From contig JABCPU010000182.1 in NCBI GenBank assembly GCA_016800925.1, positions 1 to 64,000 of the forward strand: DNA of 64,000 nucleotides. The letters run 5' to 3'. This document shows positions 1 through 11,447 of the stretch, in pieces. A program made the position numbers and the translations under genes. The notes under the pieces were generated by a model. The model saw nothing but the letters and a program-made list of their open reading frames with translations, did not search any database and was not told where the DNA came from. This stretch comes from Suillus spraguei (lineage: Eukaryota; Basidiomycota; Agaricomycetes; Boletales; Suillaceae). Position 1 is the stretch's first letter, and each line of letters opens with the position of its first letter.

Positions 1-99
1 GATATTTCTACCATGGGCCCATGGTCCACTGGCCCGTATCATACAGGATATTATGCACGTTCGTTCACTCGTATAATATGGAGATAGTTCACTTAATAT

Positions 100-1026
100 G
101 TGCCCTGCCTGGGGCTCTTGTGCGATGAGCATGGCTTCTTTTATGTCACAAACCAAATGGTTGTTCCAAGAGTCGACAATATATGTGAACACCTGTTCCA
201 CACAGCACATGACACAGCAGGACACTTCAGCACTGATAAGGCATATACCTTATTGCATGGCTCGTACTACTGGCCAAATATGAGACAAGATCTTGTCGAG
301 TCATACATTCCCTCCTGCACTGAATGTTTGTGCAACAAATCCAAAATGACAGGAATGGCCGGACCACTGCACCCTCTACCTATCCCTGACAATTGAGGGG
401 ACTCAGTAGCTATTGACTTCATCGGACCCCTGCCTGACGACGCTGGATTTCACATGCTGATTTCGATGAAAGACAGGCTGAATGCTGACATCCACCTTGT
501 GCCATGCAAAGACAATATCTTGGCAAAAACTCTTGCAGCAGTCTTCTTTAACAACTGGTTTTGCAAAAGTGGACTGCCCAAAGAGATTATATCTGACCAT
601 GATAAGCTTTTTATGTCTAAGTTTTGGCGAGCCTTACACAAATTGACAGATGTCAAAGTGAAGATGTTGTCTGCTTACCATCCAGAAACTGATGGAGCCA
701 GTGAATGTACCAATAAGACAGTGACTCAGTGCTTGTGTTACTACATGGATCATAACCATTGGGGATGGGTACGAGCACTACCTCGGGTACGTTCCCACAT
801 GATGAACACGGTGAATGTGAGTACTGGGTTTTCCCCTTTTCAGTTCCATTTTGGATGTTCGCCGCACATACTACCTCCACTTGTATCAGACACCACACAG
901 GCAATCAAGCCTGAGGAAAAATGAGCTCAAAAGCTGCTCTCATAATTGCACCAAGACTGATTGGAAGCCCAAGACAACTTACTCACCAGTAAAGTGAGTC
1001 AAGCCTCCACAGTTAACAAGAAACAC
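100..1026 (+). pseudogene. Gypsy integrase (zinc-binding region and catalytic core), broken
   Basis: The first part shows the H2C2 zinc-binding pattern of retroviral-type integrases: a His pair, then CTEC. It is followed in the same frame, after a TGA at 394-396, by the catalytic core beginning AIDFIGPLP. The catalytic Asp is in FIGPLP's preceding ID, the second Asp in IISDHDKLF, and the Glu in the segment DGASECTNKTV. The core ends with the usual ALPRVRSHMMN-type helix. The reading frame then decays, with stops near 943 and 958, and is cut at 1026 by an antisense LTR. The enzyme would have joined cDNA to the genome; this copy cannot encode a full protein. Confidence 0.85.
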
Positions 1027-1977
1027 TGTAAAGATACAACCTATCCTGGGCTGTAGATAAACTACATCCCAAGTTAGTATGTGAGTCTTGCGCTCCATCT
1101 AGTCTGCTTCACTTGCTATGCAAGAGCGTTCAATTCTAAAGGGGGATGCCTGTTAGTATGGTCAAGTTCGAGTCAAACCAATGTGCGAAAGCAGCGTCAT
1201 AGTTAGCAGTAAGTTGCCGCGGTCAGCGATGATGCCACCGGAACTAGCGTTGTATGTAGCAGAGCTACCTTGGTCGAGATAATACTTGAAACAGTAATGT
1301 CGAGTGAGTGGTGACAAGTAGTGATATCAGCAGTAGTGGTAAGGTTGCGAGCGGTGCAAAGAAACAGTAAAGAAGACTGCAGTACTTTCAGTGGTAAAGT
1401 AACGGTGCATGAGAAGTTCAGTCAAAATAGCAATCAAAAGTCCACCGGTAACAGGGAACGAGCATGATTGATTAACAAGTGATAAGGAACTTTAAAGACT
1501 AAGTCTACTACTGGGTAGATCCAGAGCTAGACAATAATCCTGACCTATAGTACGTGCAATGGGGGTAAAATCAGATACTGTATTGTGTGGGGTATGCGGT
1601 GCTTATATCCTAAATTGTATGTACTCAGAATGCTCTAGGTGAGATCAGCAGTGCTCAAGTGTAGTAACTGCCATATGTAAACATAGCGTGAGGCGCTGCG
1701 GCATGAGCCAACATGTAATAAGACTTGCCGTGGAATCAGTGATAATGAACATAAAATAAACGACGCACCAAGTGGAGCTATGCGGATGTGGCAAGGACAT
1801 GGAAGGACATCAGTACGTGGAACAAGGTGCAGCAGTCGGTACAGTGTGCGGTAAGCGTGGGATGCTGCCGGCAATGCTAAAGGGGTAAGATGGCCATGGA
1901 CAAGTGGTAACTCCTATAGATGTGAGACGAGTGTCAAAAGATAGGGTTTTAAGCCCAGCGCCAATATGTTTGTTACA
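1027..1977 (-). mobile_element. Solo LTR inserted antisense in the gypsy integrase
   Basis: This segment is the reverse complement of a longer relative of the 3' LTR at 2465-3191. It runs TGTAAAGATACAA to TTTGTTACA, that is 5'-TGTAA...TTACA-3' ends. The match to the 3' LTR is clear over roughly 1027-1700 and weak after that. The host integrase frame resumes on the other side. No internal coding region is present, so it is a solo LTR left by recombination. The flanking 5-mers (AACAC and ATGTG) do not match, so the exact edges are less certain. Confidence 0.65.
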
Positions 1978-2454
1978 ATGTGCTCCCTCACTCACGCTAC
2001 AACTCAGCAATCGTGTGATGCACACTACCAAACACCGACAGTGGGAGTACATTCAGAAAGGAGACAAATGTTTGCCAAGTTCATGCCTAGATATAACGGT
2101 CCCTACATGGTTGTGGACACACACCCCAAAATGTCAACATACACTCTGGATCTACCAAACTCACCAAACATCTTCCTGACCTTCCATGTTAGCCAACTTT
2201 GGCCATACCATGTCAATGGCACAAACCTCTTCCCATCCCGAGAGCATCCTTGCCCTGGCCCTGTTGTAACACCTGATGGCCAGCTTGAAAACTTCATCAA
2301 GAAGATTGTAGACAAATGGAAGATTGAACAAGGAAGGAGATATCTTGTGCAGTGGGTTGGTTTCGGTGAAGAAGATGACGAATGGTTGCCACAAAAAGAG
2401 TTGGAAGATTGCGAGGCATTGGATGTCTGGGAGAAAGAAAGATCAAGAAGATAG
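1978..2454 (+). pseudogene. Gypsy integrase C-terminus with chromodomain
   Basis: This continues the integrase interrupted at 1026. A short stretch ending near 2068 reads in another frame. The frame then holds FAKFMPRYNGPY and a TYTLDLPNSPNIF segment, the typical integrase C-terminal domain of gypsy elements. A chromodomain follows, with RYLVQWVGFGEEDDEWLP and the closing aromatic and acidic residues. Chromodomains of this group are thought to guide integration to methylated-histone chromatin. The stop is at 2452-2454, immediately before the purine tract and LTR. Confidence 0.85.
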
Positions 2455-2464
2455 TGGGGAAGGG
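2451..2464 (+). other. Polypurine tract of gypsy element 1
   Basis: A purine-rich run (ATAGTGGGGAAGGG) sits directly against the TGTAAG start of the 3' LTR and just after the pol stop. This is where the plus-strand primer of a Ty3/gypsy element is expected. Confidence 0.6.
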
Positions 2465-3191
2465 TGTAAGCATGGCACTTACCTATGATGCAGGTGATGA
2501 TGCAAACAATGACACAATGCCTCATGCCACAGCTGCCTCGCACTATGTTTACATACCGGTGGTTACTTCACTTGAGTGCTACTGATCTTGCCTAAAGCAT
2601 CCCAAGTACATATGAAATAGGATATAAACACTGCATAGCCTGCATGATACAGTACCTTATTTTCACCATACTATAGGTCAGGATTAGTGTCTAGCTCTGG
2701 ATTCACCCAGTAGTAGACTTGGTCTTTAAGTTTCTTCACCGCTTGTTAATAGATATTGCTTGTTCACCATTACCACTGGCACACTGCTGGACTTTTGACT
2801 CCTATTTTGACTGGACTTCATGCTCGCCGCTGCTTTACCACTGAAAGTACCGTGGTTTTCTTTACTGTTTCTATGCACCGCTACCACTGACATTACTGCT
2901 CATCACTGCTCGCTCAATGTTACATTTTCAGGCACTGTTTCAGTCACACTAGTACTGCTACCTATGATGCCTAGTTCCAGTGGCATCATCACTAATTGTG
3001 GCAACTTACCGCTGACTACAATGCTACATTTGCACATTGGTTTGACTTGGATTTGACTATACTAACAGGCATCCCCCTTTAGGGTCGAATGTTCTTGCCT
3101 AGCAAGTGAAGCAGACTAGATGGAGTGCAAGACTCACATACTAACTTAGGATGTAGTTTATCCACAGCCCAGGTTAGGTTGTATCTTTACA
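2465..3191 (+). repeat. 3' LTR of gypsy element 1
   Basis: The LTR is 727 bp with 5'-TGTAA...TTACA-3' ends. It directly follows the chromodomain stop and purine tract. A diverged, longer antisense copy lies at 1027-1977, and another copy in this orientation ends at 9953. The last 120 bp (from about 3072), ending in TTGTATCTTTACA, is the best conserved part of all three copies. Confidence 0.8.
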
Positions 3192-3540
3192 ATGGTACTG
3201 AGCTGAGGCAAAGGTCGTTGATGGTGGTCAAGGTAAGCATTACCTCGGCAGATGCAGGCAATTGGTAATCACTATGCCTTGTTGATGGGGCGATGATGTA
3301 ATGATAGGGTTTACTTAGGGTTTATTCTGTATTTACTTCTATTTATTGTAGGTATACTCATTTCAGTCACAAGGTTGGGCATTGGGTGTTGGGTGTTCAA
3401 CTTTGAGCTCCCATATTGTTATTGAGTGTGTAATTGATAGGGAGTCATTCTTTGATAAATCATACATGAAGCAATATTATTGTTTATTTTGTATTCTATG
3501 CAAGCATCATGAAAAACACTTGTTTTCTCATTTTACATTA
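3192..3540. other. AT-rich spacer, no gene seen
   Basis: This stretch lies between the gypsy LTR and the exchanger exon fragment. I see no supported gene, only short spurious reading frames. Confidence 0.5.
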
Positions 3541-3693
3541 CTCAGAGAATCCACTCTTGATCCAAACTCAAACTCAGTTTACCAGCCTTCACCAAGACCC
3601 AATGCAGTAGACATTTTGCAGGCTTGCAGCTGTCCTCCATCCCCTTTATCTCCAGATACCAGATTCTAGATTTTCAAGCATTTCAATCAGTCA
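3541..3693 (+). pseudogene. Fragment of Ca2+/H+ exchanger exon 1, 5' half
   Basis: The sequence from about 3550 matches the antisense strand of the first coding exon of the intact exchanger gene at 36718-39629. It encodes PSPRPNAVDILQACS and then a shortened SPDTRF, where the intact gene reads PSPRSNTVDILQASS and SPDGTNRPSD...PDSRF. A stretch of about 36 bp between two TCTCC copies is missing. The match is broken at 3694-3705 by the LINE and resumes at 15606. There are no downstream exons, so this is a partial duplicate with no coding capacity. Confidence 0.8.
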
Positions 3694-3705
3694 AACATCA
3701 ACTCT
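3694..3705 (+). repeat. Target-site duplication of the LINE (left copy)
   Basis: The 12-mer AACATCAACTCT is repeated exactly at 15606-15617. Removing everything between the two copies rejoins the exchanger exon fragment exactly. Confidence 0.9.
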
Positions 3706-4286
3706 AGGGGCCCTTGAACCTGTAACACCACTAATAGTCGGCTTTCCCACACAAAATTTGTGGGCAAGGCTGAGTGACCACAGCTCACAGTAATCCACTG
3801 GCCATACCCACACTTCCCTCTGACAAAAAATGAATAAAAATCATACCAAAAGAACCTATGCTAACCCCAAGAACATGCATATGAACTGAATAAGCCAGCA
3901 AACAACACAACACTAAAAAATACTGACCCACATCCCAAACACAACACCCTAATAACCAACAATGAGGCACCCTCTCTGCATTAGTACAACTATCTACTAC
4001 ACTAAGTTCAAATGAAACCCCCATGAAGAAAGATGAGCTGTGCTCAATATAATATAAATGACCTTTAACTGACTTCACTCCACCTATCACCACAATTAAC
4101 TGTCTCCTATGAGAACTACCTCCCATATAGATGAACCACACTGCAACACATCCTCTTATCGCCGAAATGATGTTAGCCATGATACAACCTCTAAACCCAC
4201 TTACTGATACCCAGCAAAAAACTGCACTTGAATCTGTCATATAAAAACCCTCAGAAACCATCAAAGGAACTCCATCCACCCCAGAG

Positions 4287-5685
4287 ATGAAAGACAAAGA
4301 GCCAACCTCACTCAAAGCCCATTCTCAATCCACCCGCCCTTACCCCTCTACTCTATGTCTGCCATCTCAGACACCTCACAAAGGGCCACACTACTTTCCA
4401 CAAAATGTTCTTCCAGACAACAATGATATGGATCAACACCTGAACTCCTTACCTGACCCACCCTCCTCACCCGCCTCTCCCCCTAATACCCTCACCCCCA
4501 CTCACTGTGAAATCGCCAGTCCCACCCCTCCAACAAACCTTCTCATGACCCAAGAGTTCAATGTGACTTTGTCAGTTGAGAACCCGGCGTGTAGCACCTT
4601 ACAGAGTGACTTGAGCAATTCCATCCATGCTCCTGGAAATGCCATGGTGGACCAAACAATAGGTGCTCCACCCAGCCCACCTACCATATGCAAGCAAACT
4701 GCAGAGGAGGATGCAATCCTTGCACACCTCACACTAGTGGAAATGAATAGATCTGTCTTAAGTCAGAATGGCATAAACTATTGTACTATACTTCCCCAAT
4801 TCACTCCTACGCCAGTTGGAGGTTTTCCTAGCATGCACATGGCCCACTCTGCACAAATCTTTGACCACCTCAACAACAAGGTGTTGTTGGCCTGGTTCCA
4901 AGTGGAACACCCTAAGTTCATAGTTTGTGTCTTTGACCACTCAGGCAAAGATGTTGCAGAAAGGTCCGCAATCATCATGGAATGACTTCATGCTAGTATA
5001 GCAGTCATAACTGACTTCATCCACCAAGAAGCTCCCCCCATCTGTGTCTCCCCCTCACAACCCCAAGGCAGTAGAAAGTTAAAAGACTTCCCTGTTTGGT
5101 TTCTTAGTGCATAAAATACCTGAAGAGACAAAAAACCTCATCATAAACCAGCGCATCTGGTCCTCCATGGACATCATATTCAAGGCACTCCCCTTCAATT
5201 GCACAACCCCCCCAGAATTACTCTTTTGTCTGTCCAGCTTCACTACCTCAAACACAGACATTGTCCAGAAGGCCATCATGGATGTCTGGGCCCATGACAA
5301 TAACAAGCACCACATTGACGACACCTTCTCAATGTGTGGCTTCCCAGATGATGAATTGGTGTACAAAGCCATGCATGACTTTATTGTTTCCATCCACATT
5401 GAACTCCTTGACTTCAAAATCACTGGAGGCCTCTCCGTACCTTATTTCAACATCTTCATGTTTAGCCCCACCAATGACACTAAAACCTGGACAGACTTAT
5501 GTGGTTTTCTCCATATCTTGGAATACCCAACTGGCCTAGATGGCTGTGGAATAGCAGCAGCACTGTACCCCTGCCAGATCTGCCACTCCCTCACACACCC
5601 CCATGGCCTATGCCCATTCCCCCAAGTTTTGCTCTGGAACAGCCCAAAGTTGAGCACTAGGAATTTGATGAACTCATCCCATTAA
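4287..5685 (+). pseudogene. LINE ORF1 (CCHC zinc-knuckle RNA-binding protein), broken
   Basis: ORF1 of LINEs encodes a nucleic-acid chaperone that coats the element RNA. The frame opens at ATG 4287 with a Pro/Ser/Thr-rich N-terminus. A TGA at 4983-4985 interrupts it, and a frameshift near 5110 moves the rest to another frame. The C-terminal part carries one CX2CX4HX4C knuckle, CQICHSLTHPHGLC, about 25 residues before the end. The long proline-rich leader and single knuckle fit fungal Tad1-type ORF1 proteins. I chose 4287 because it is the first ATG of the long open frame. Confidence 0.6.
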
Positions 5686-6243
5686 ACAGAGAGATTTAGA
5701 GGTGGTAGAACTGGCCACAACTCAACACTAAGACCAATAAAACACACCCCAACAACTCCAGCCTAGGCCTAGTACCTACCAGCCACATGAGACATTGCAC
5801 AGCAACAATGGTTTATTAAGACATGAATTATTAAACATAGACCCCTGCCCAAATATACTGATTGTGAAAACAGGACAGGAAAGCAGGTGTCATCTCACCA
5901 AAGAATGGCTCATGTCAGATCACAGATACCTATTTAGGTTTGGATGACTGAGAGGCTGAAGTTTTCACTAGTAGTAAATAGTAATGACCTGGGCATTGCT
6001 ATCTGTTGAAAATGCTAACATAGTCTACTGGTAGTTGGCCAGAATATGGTAGCTCTAGTATGATGATCCTAACTACACCTCTCATGCCCCCCCTAACCTG
6101 GTCCCTCAATTGGTTTTGGTTCTCGCCCCCCCAGATGTGGAGGAGGGCAGCCTCAAGCCACTGGGAGGCCTGTCAATAAATGTCCTGGGGGTTCTGGAAG
6201 TGAAAATGCCCTACCCAGGCAAAATCCCACTCAGCCTCAGACA
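5686..6243. other. Spacer between LINE ORF1 and ORF2
   Basis: About 560 bp separates the two LINE reading frames. I see no conserved coding segment or repeat here. Confidence 0.4.
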
Positions 6244-6642
6244 ATGAGTGGGAATAACACAAACATACTGCATAACCACTACCATGACCACCTATACACC
6301 CAATCACAACCACCAAGACCTACCTGTCCCAACATACCCATCCCCAACATGATGACCCATCCCCCTCCCACACCCAACATCAACCGAAACCCCATACGTC
6401 AAAACCCTGCAACAAACCAAATGCCCACCAGACACACCAACACTAAACACAAAACGAGAGTGAATGTTCAAATTGCAACATTAAACATTAAAGGACATAT
6501 ATCAATGCACCTTGGTCAAAACCAAATCTCCAAATGGACAGCCATCAACTGAGAAATGAAAGAACAGCAGATCAGGATACTGTGCGCACAGGAAACACAC
6601 TTGTGCCCCAAGCATCAAATGCAAATAGACACCCTGTACACA
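6244..6642 (+). pseudogene. LINE ORF2 start: endonuclease N-terminal part
   Basis: After a basic, Asn/Pro-rich leader, the frame reads VQIATLNIKG and then, past a TGA at 6550-6552, ILCAQETHL. These are the Asn and Glu metal-binding motifs of an APE-type endonuclease, which nicks target DNA for primed reverse transcription. The frame is cut at 6642 by a 475-bp solo LTR and resumes at 7118. Confidence 0.75.
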
Positions 6643-7117
6643 TGTTACGAACTGGGGTGGCATCACCAGCGACAGTGAAAAGACACAGACGGTCTGCTGG
6701 GAAGTTCTACAATGTCCAAAAGAGAACAAGGTGAAAGTACAAGGAACGCGTTCCGAGTACGATCAAGGGTTCAGCCTCAAAGACAAGTCTAAGAGGTATC
6801 CGCGAGAATAGAGACCAAGGCTAAGGAGTGCTTAGACTTAGAGACGATTCAAGACGACTTAGGTTGGAGACCTAAGCGAAGGAGATTCCAGGTAAAACCC
6901 AGTAAGATTAAAGTAGGGAATCTACTACAAATACACTGTGCTTAAATAGGCCAATATGTGCGCACAGACCAAGTAACCGTGAGAACGTAACTGCGTATCC
7001 TAATAAGGAAGGCATGTGTTGTACAGATGCGTTGAGCATATAAGTCAGAGTCATGTGACGTGATATACAAGTAAGGAAATAACGGGAGAATGAATAGGGG
7101 CACATATGGTTGTAACA
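6643..7117 (-). mobile_element. Solo LTR (gypsy element 2 family), copy A
   Basis: The 475-bp unit TGTTACGAACTGGGG...GGTTGTAACA is flanked on both sides by ACACA, a perfect 5-bp target duplication (6638-6642 and 7118-7122). It is homologous to the LTRs of the full element at 24076-31660 and lies in the same orientation. It interrupts the LINE endonuclease. Confidence 0.95.
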
Positions 7118-7732
7118 ACACATGAAGATTAGTAGTCTTGAATTCTAGTGACACAATGTACTTTGGCAGCTCAGCCAGCATAGTGTTTATACTCAACAAA
7201 GAGCTTATAAACACCACTAGCACCAAGATACAAATCCTAATCCCAGGACAAGCAGCCCTTCTCTCTATTAAATGACATGACAACAACATAATAAAAATAT
7301 TAAATGTGTATGCACCAAACAACCCAAATGAACACCCAAATTTCTGGAACAAAATTAAAACCGAATGGCTCAGACTAAGCCCCAGCACCCCAGACTTCAC
7401 GATGGGCAATGTCAATCTCACTGAAGACCCAATAGACCAGGCCCCAGCACGACTTGATAATGAAGCTGCCATCAATGCACTGCGTGACCTGAGAACAACA
7501 CTGCAAGTACAAGACACCTGGAGGATTAAGCAACCACACTGCAGAATGTTCACTTTCAGCAGCGACCATCAAACACTTTTACAGCTTGATAGGGTATATG
7601 CATCAAAATGTCATGCAATGAGTTCAATTGACTGGGACTCACACATCTGCCAAATACCAACTGATCACCACCTAGTCTCAGTAAGACTTGCCCCACCAAA
7701 TCTACCTCACATTGGGAAAGGCCATTGGTCCT
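7118..7732 (+). pseudogene. LINE ORF2: endonuclease C-terminal part
   Basis: This continues the endonuclease after solo LTR copy A. Typical family segments are VYAPN, WNKIKTEW, a FTMGNVNLTEDPID segment (the position of the GDFN-like motif), LDRVYAS and the closing TDHHLVSV, which carries the catalytic His. One TGA (near 7275) and the altered GDFN position show decay. It is cut at 7732 by the next insertion. Confidence 0.75.
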
Positions 7733-8346
7733 TGTTAGTGACCTAGCCAGGCACTAAGGAGCTTGAGTGGTGTCTACACAGTGCACTCCTTAAGGAGCGG
7801 TTGGCCAGCGTGTATCAGTCTCCTAGTGTGGAAAGTGCTAGTTGCATTGGTTGGAGGTAGGCACTATGCACTGTCTCACAACCTACATCACAAAGACGAG
7901 GTCTACAATGATCAAATAGACTTAGAAGCAGTGAGCTTCTAAGAAGTTGAAAGTATAGACAATAAAATAAGCTTATAGAAAGCTTATTGAAAGAAGTTCA
8001 GGGTTCAAGATCAAGTAGATTCAAGTTAGAGAAGTACAAAGGCTATCTGCATGTATTTATATGTGGATTGAAGCGGAGTGCAAATATCAGAGATATCACA
8101 GATTAGGTATGAAGTCAGATAGCCAATAGAAGGACACATGCTTGTGGATGAGTCAGAGGCATATGAACCAATGAAAGTGCGCACACGCAAAAGGGAGTCA
8201 TAGGTGCGGAGCTGAGAGATAAAGAGTATGAGCCAATGAGGCAGCACATGAGTCAAGAAAGATAACAGATGGAAAGAGATAAAGCAAAGGATGATACCAG
8301 TTGTAGTCTGAGAGTCAACAAGTCCATTGAGTGAACTGATGGATAG

Positions 8347-8962
8347 TGTTACAGTCGTATGTGCCCCTATTTATTTTCCCTTTCTTCCTTGTGTATCATG
8401 CGATACGGAGCCTATCGCTTGGACACTTCCATTTCCATCAGACATCACATGACTGCATGACTTGACTGCTACGTCATATCATGTGATATCCTGACTCCCC
8501 ATGACTCCATTCTTGGACTCAGCCGGTTTAGCATACACATACGCTAAACACGTGTCTTTAACTCTGACTTATGCATTTCAACATGCCTGTACGATACATG
8601 CCTTCCTTATTAGGATATGCAGTTATACTCTCACGGTTACCTGGTCTGTGCGCACATATATACCTATATAAGCACAGTGTACTTGTAGTAGATTTCTTAC
8701 TTTAATCTTACTGGGTTTTACCTGGAATATCCCTCGCTTAGGCCTCCAACTTAAGTCGTCTGAATTGTTTCTAAGTCTAAGCACTCCTTAGCCTTAGTCA
8801 TTATTCTTGACCGTCTTCGAGTCGTAACTCTTAGACTTGAACTCATATTCGGAACCCTCCATGTACTCCTCATCCTCGTTCTCTTTTGAACATAGTAGAA
8901 CTTCCCAGCAGACCGGCTGTGTCTTCTCACTGTCACTGGTGACGCCATCCCAGTTCATAACA
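8347..8962 (+). mobile_element. Solo LTR (gypsy element 2 family), copy B, long form
   Basis: This copy is opposite in orientation to copies A, C and D. It begins TGTTACAGTCGTATGTGCCCC and ends CCCAGTTCATAACA, flanked by GATAG on both sides (8342-8346 and 8963-8967). At 616 bp it is about 140 bp longer than the other copies, with extra sequence around 8400-8550. Confidence 0.9.
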
Positions 8963-9022
8963 GATAGTGCATGTCAAAGTGCTAAGGAAAGCATAAAGCG
9001 CAAAGAGCGCAAGTGAGCACAA

Positions 9023-9953
9023 TGTGACGAACAAACTCATGCTGAGCTCAAAACAGCACATTTTCATATAGGTGTCAACTGGCAATCATTATCCTTACCC
9101 TTCGGCTTCACCATCCTACTTTACCATGTGTTTACCCCTATCTAACAGTACCGTTCTGCACTCTGGAAGCCTCATTGCAGCTTAGCAGCTGTACTACGGC
9201 AACTTTCCTGTGAAGCGGTGATCTTTGGCAATCTCCATGAACCCATTTGGCATCCTCAAGCAAGATTTACCATCCGTGCAATGCCTATCCAGTCTCGCCG
9301 GTATGTTATGTTTTGTAAACTGAAGTGCAGTCTTATTACATGTCTGCTGCATGTTTATCCTATCCCTTCTGTCTCTGTAGCTATTCTTTCATATAAAATT
9401 CCTAGGTACCTGTACTTGTTCCTCACTTCCCTCCTATAGTACACACGGTACTTAGGAATAGTCACCACTACTGTCACTATGAAATAAAGTCCTTTACCAA
9501 AGTTACTGTCTCTTAAGAATTGCCTTACTGCTGCATGAACCACTGCTCTTTACCACTTTTCCCATGCTTCACCGCTTGTGCTACCGCGTTCCCACACTTA
9601 CTGCAGCTTCACCGCTTGTTTTACCGCAGAAGTTCCCACGCTTTACCACAGTTTTACTGCTCGAATTACCGCAGTTTTACCGTTCACGCTGCTGCTTGCC
9701 TACCACATTCCCATGCTTACCACTAGTTTTACCGCAAGTTTCCCATGGACCAGAGGTCACCGCTAGCATCTCGCTACTTCTGATGGCATTCTCACACCAC
9801 AGGTTAAACATTATCAAACTATATTAACTTAGCATTCCCTTTAGGGTCGAACATTCTTGCCTCACAAGTGAAGCAGACTAGGCAGAGCACTAGACTCACA
9901 TACTAGCTTAGGCCATGGTTTATCTACAGCCCAGGCTAGATTGTATCTTTACA
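9023..9953 (+). repeat. LTR related to the gypsy element 1 LTR
   Basis: The final 120 bp closely matches the end of the LTR at 2465-3191 (TTTAGGGTCGAACATTCTTGCC... to TTGTATCTTTACA). The body contains many variants of CTTCACCGCTTG and TTTACCGC. The start is placed at TGTGACGAACAAAC because it resembles the first bases of the antisense copy at 1977. No target duplication is seen, so the left edge is approximate. Confidence 0.55.
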
Positions 9954-10157
9954 ATGAAGAAGGCGATGAGCATGCGAAGATTATGAGTTTGGTGACGATG
10001 GAGAAGGCAGGCATAGATGAGGTAAGGAGTGATGAGGACAAGCCAGACGAGATAGCAGAGAATGAGGGTGGGGGTCTCGTGAGGATGAAGGTAGATGGTG
10101 ACGCATAGGAGGAAAAATGATAGGAGGGACACAAGAAGGTGTTCTTGTAACAGTCCT

Positions 10158-10697
10158 GGCTGCAAGGTCTTGTGACAAACGCTGACCTAATAAATAAAGT
10201 CATCACCCTTGGCATCAAAGCCCAAGCCAACCTTAAGAACCCTACCCCCTGCACCAATGAAGTGAACCCTCAAACAATCTGGTGTTTATTTAAGAACAAT
10301 ATGAACAAACTAGCCAGAGACACTGCAAAGATGCACTTACATAAGATAAATCAGCGAATCTGCTCCTTAATGAAAGACATGCACAAGCTAGCAAACAACC
10401 AGAACATTGACAGATCAGAAGATGCAAGATGAAATGAAATACTCCTTGAAAAAGAAATCAGCCACTTGCAGAAAAAGAACTTTAAAATGACTTCCCTCCG
10501 CACACAAGCACAATGGGCAATGCATGGCAAGACCATCAGTAAATACTGGGCCAAGGTAAACAGCCCCAAGACCCCAAGGGACATCATCCACAGCCTTCAC
10601 ATACCCAACACTGAGAGATACACATGTAAGTCTGAAGAAATGGCTGAGATTGCGAAAACATACCATGACACAATTCAATCAGCTTACATATCCCAAC
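10158..10697 (+). pseudogene. LINE ORF2: linker between endonuclease and reverse transcriptase
   Basis: The LINE frame resumes after the GTCCT duplication with a helical, Lys/Gln-rich linker (KAQANLKNPTPCTN, then KTISKYWAKVNSPKTPRD). It has one TGA near 10430 and runs to IQSAYI before the next solo LTR. KYWAKVN followed by PRD is a typical pre-RT segment of Tad1-type ORF2 proteins. Confidence 0.7.
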
Positions 10698-11447
10698 TGT
10701 CATATATCATATTTCCAATCTCAGATCCGATTGACCTCTCTTCCATCTGGTCCACAGATCCTGTCCAGATTGCCCATCCGAATGTGCTCACTTCTCACAC
10801 TCTAACTCCCTTGTGTATATCTGCGTCTATCTCCTTTCATCATTCCTCCTGTTTTTGGTATCCCGGCTGTGTATACTTCCGTCCTGTGTCACTGATCCGT
10901 TACCTGTGTTTCATTTCCAATTCATGCTTACTGATCCGCTGTGCATTAACTAATAGACTTCCGTTATACTTCGTACATAGCCCTCGGTCCCAGACTCGAT
11001 GATTATCCGTATTAGATACTTACAGTATATAAACCACTTGTAGATCTCCATAGAACCTTAGTTCAAATATCATCTTAGATTCTGCTCATTCTGCTTCCTC
11101 CAGACTTGAGTCACTCTCCGCTCTAAGTCATCTTCCGAGACTTGGGATTGATTCCTTTAGTCTATATCTCCAACTCTATCTTTGGATAGTCTACCTCTGT
11201 TAGTTTCTAGTTAGGAACTTGTTCCGAAGCTAGCCTTAATCATTGTTCCATCCCTACGCTCCGGATAACCTTCAGACGTACCATATCTGATACCTTCGAA
11301 TGTCCGGATCTGTCACGCAACTCCTTCTGGATCTTCGGACATATACCTACTCTCTGAAATAAGGGGCATTACTCGGGAAAGGGGCACAGTGCACGAACTG
11401 AGGCCAAAGCCTTTCAGATCTTTCACCCTTTGAGTATGGTCTTAACA
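10698..11447. mobile_element. Solo LTR, second family, copy 1
   Basis: The 750-bp unit TGTCATATATC...GGTCTTAACA is flanked by CCAAC on both sides (10693-10697 and 11448-11452). A second copy with its own target duplication is at 20932-21693. No coding region is seen, and the parental element is not in this window. Confidence 0.92.

Larger units (their letters stand above)
1..3191 (+). mobile_element. Ty3/gypsy LTR retrotransposon, 3' part, degenerate
   Basis: The window opens inside the pol gene of a chromodomain-bearing Ty3/gypsy element. Visible in order are the integrase zinc-binding region, the integrase catalytic core, a chromodomain, a purine-rich tract just before 2465, and a 3' LTR ending at 3191. 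Gag, protease, reverse transcriptase and the 5' LTR lie to the left of the window. The coding part has one in-frame stop near 394, further stops near 943 and 958, a frameshift near 2068 and an inserted antisense LTR at 1027-1977, so this copy is dead. Confidence 0.85.
7733..10152. mobile_element. LTR-like element in the LINE, itself carrying two LTRs
   Basis: The ends are TGTTAGTGACC and TTCTTGTAACA, flanked by perfect GTCCT duplications (7728-7732 and 10153-10157). Removing the nested copy B (8347-8962) and the LTR at about 9023-9953 leaves about 870 bp with no coding region, so it is most likely a solo LTR of a third family. Its orientation cannot be decided from this window. Confidence 0.8.

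Noticed and set aside
3785..4315. Minus-strand open frame of 176 codons
   Set aside because: It lies in the 5' part of the LINE opposite the ORF1 start, has biased composition and no conserved motif; treated as a shadow frame.
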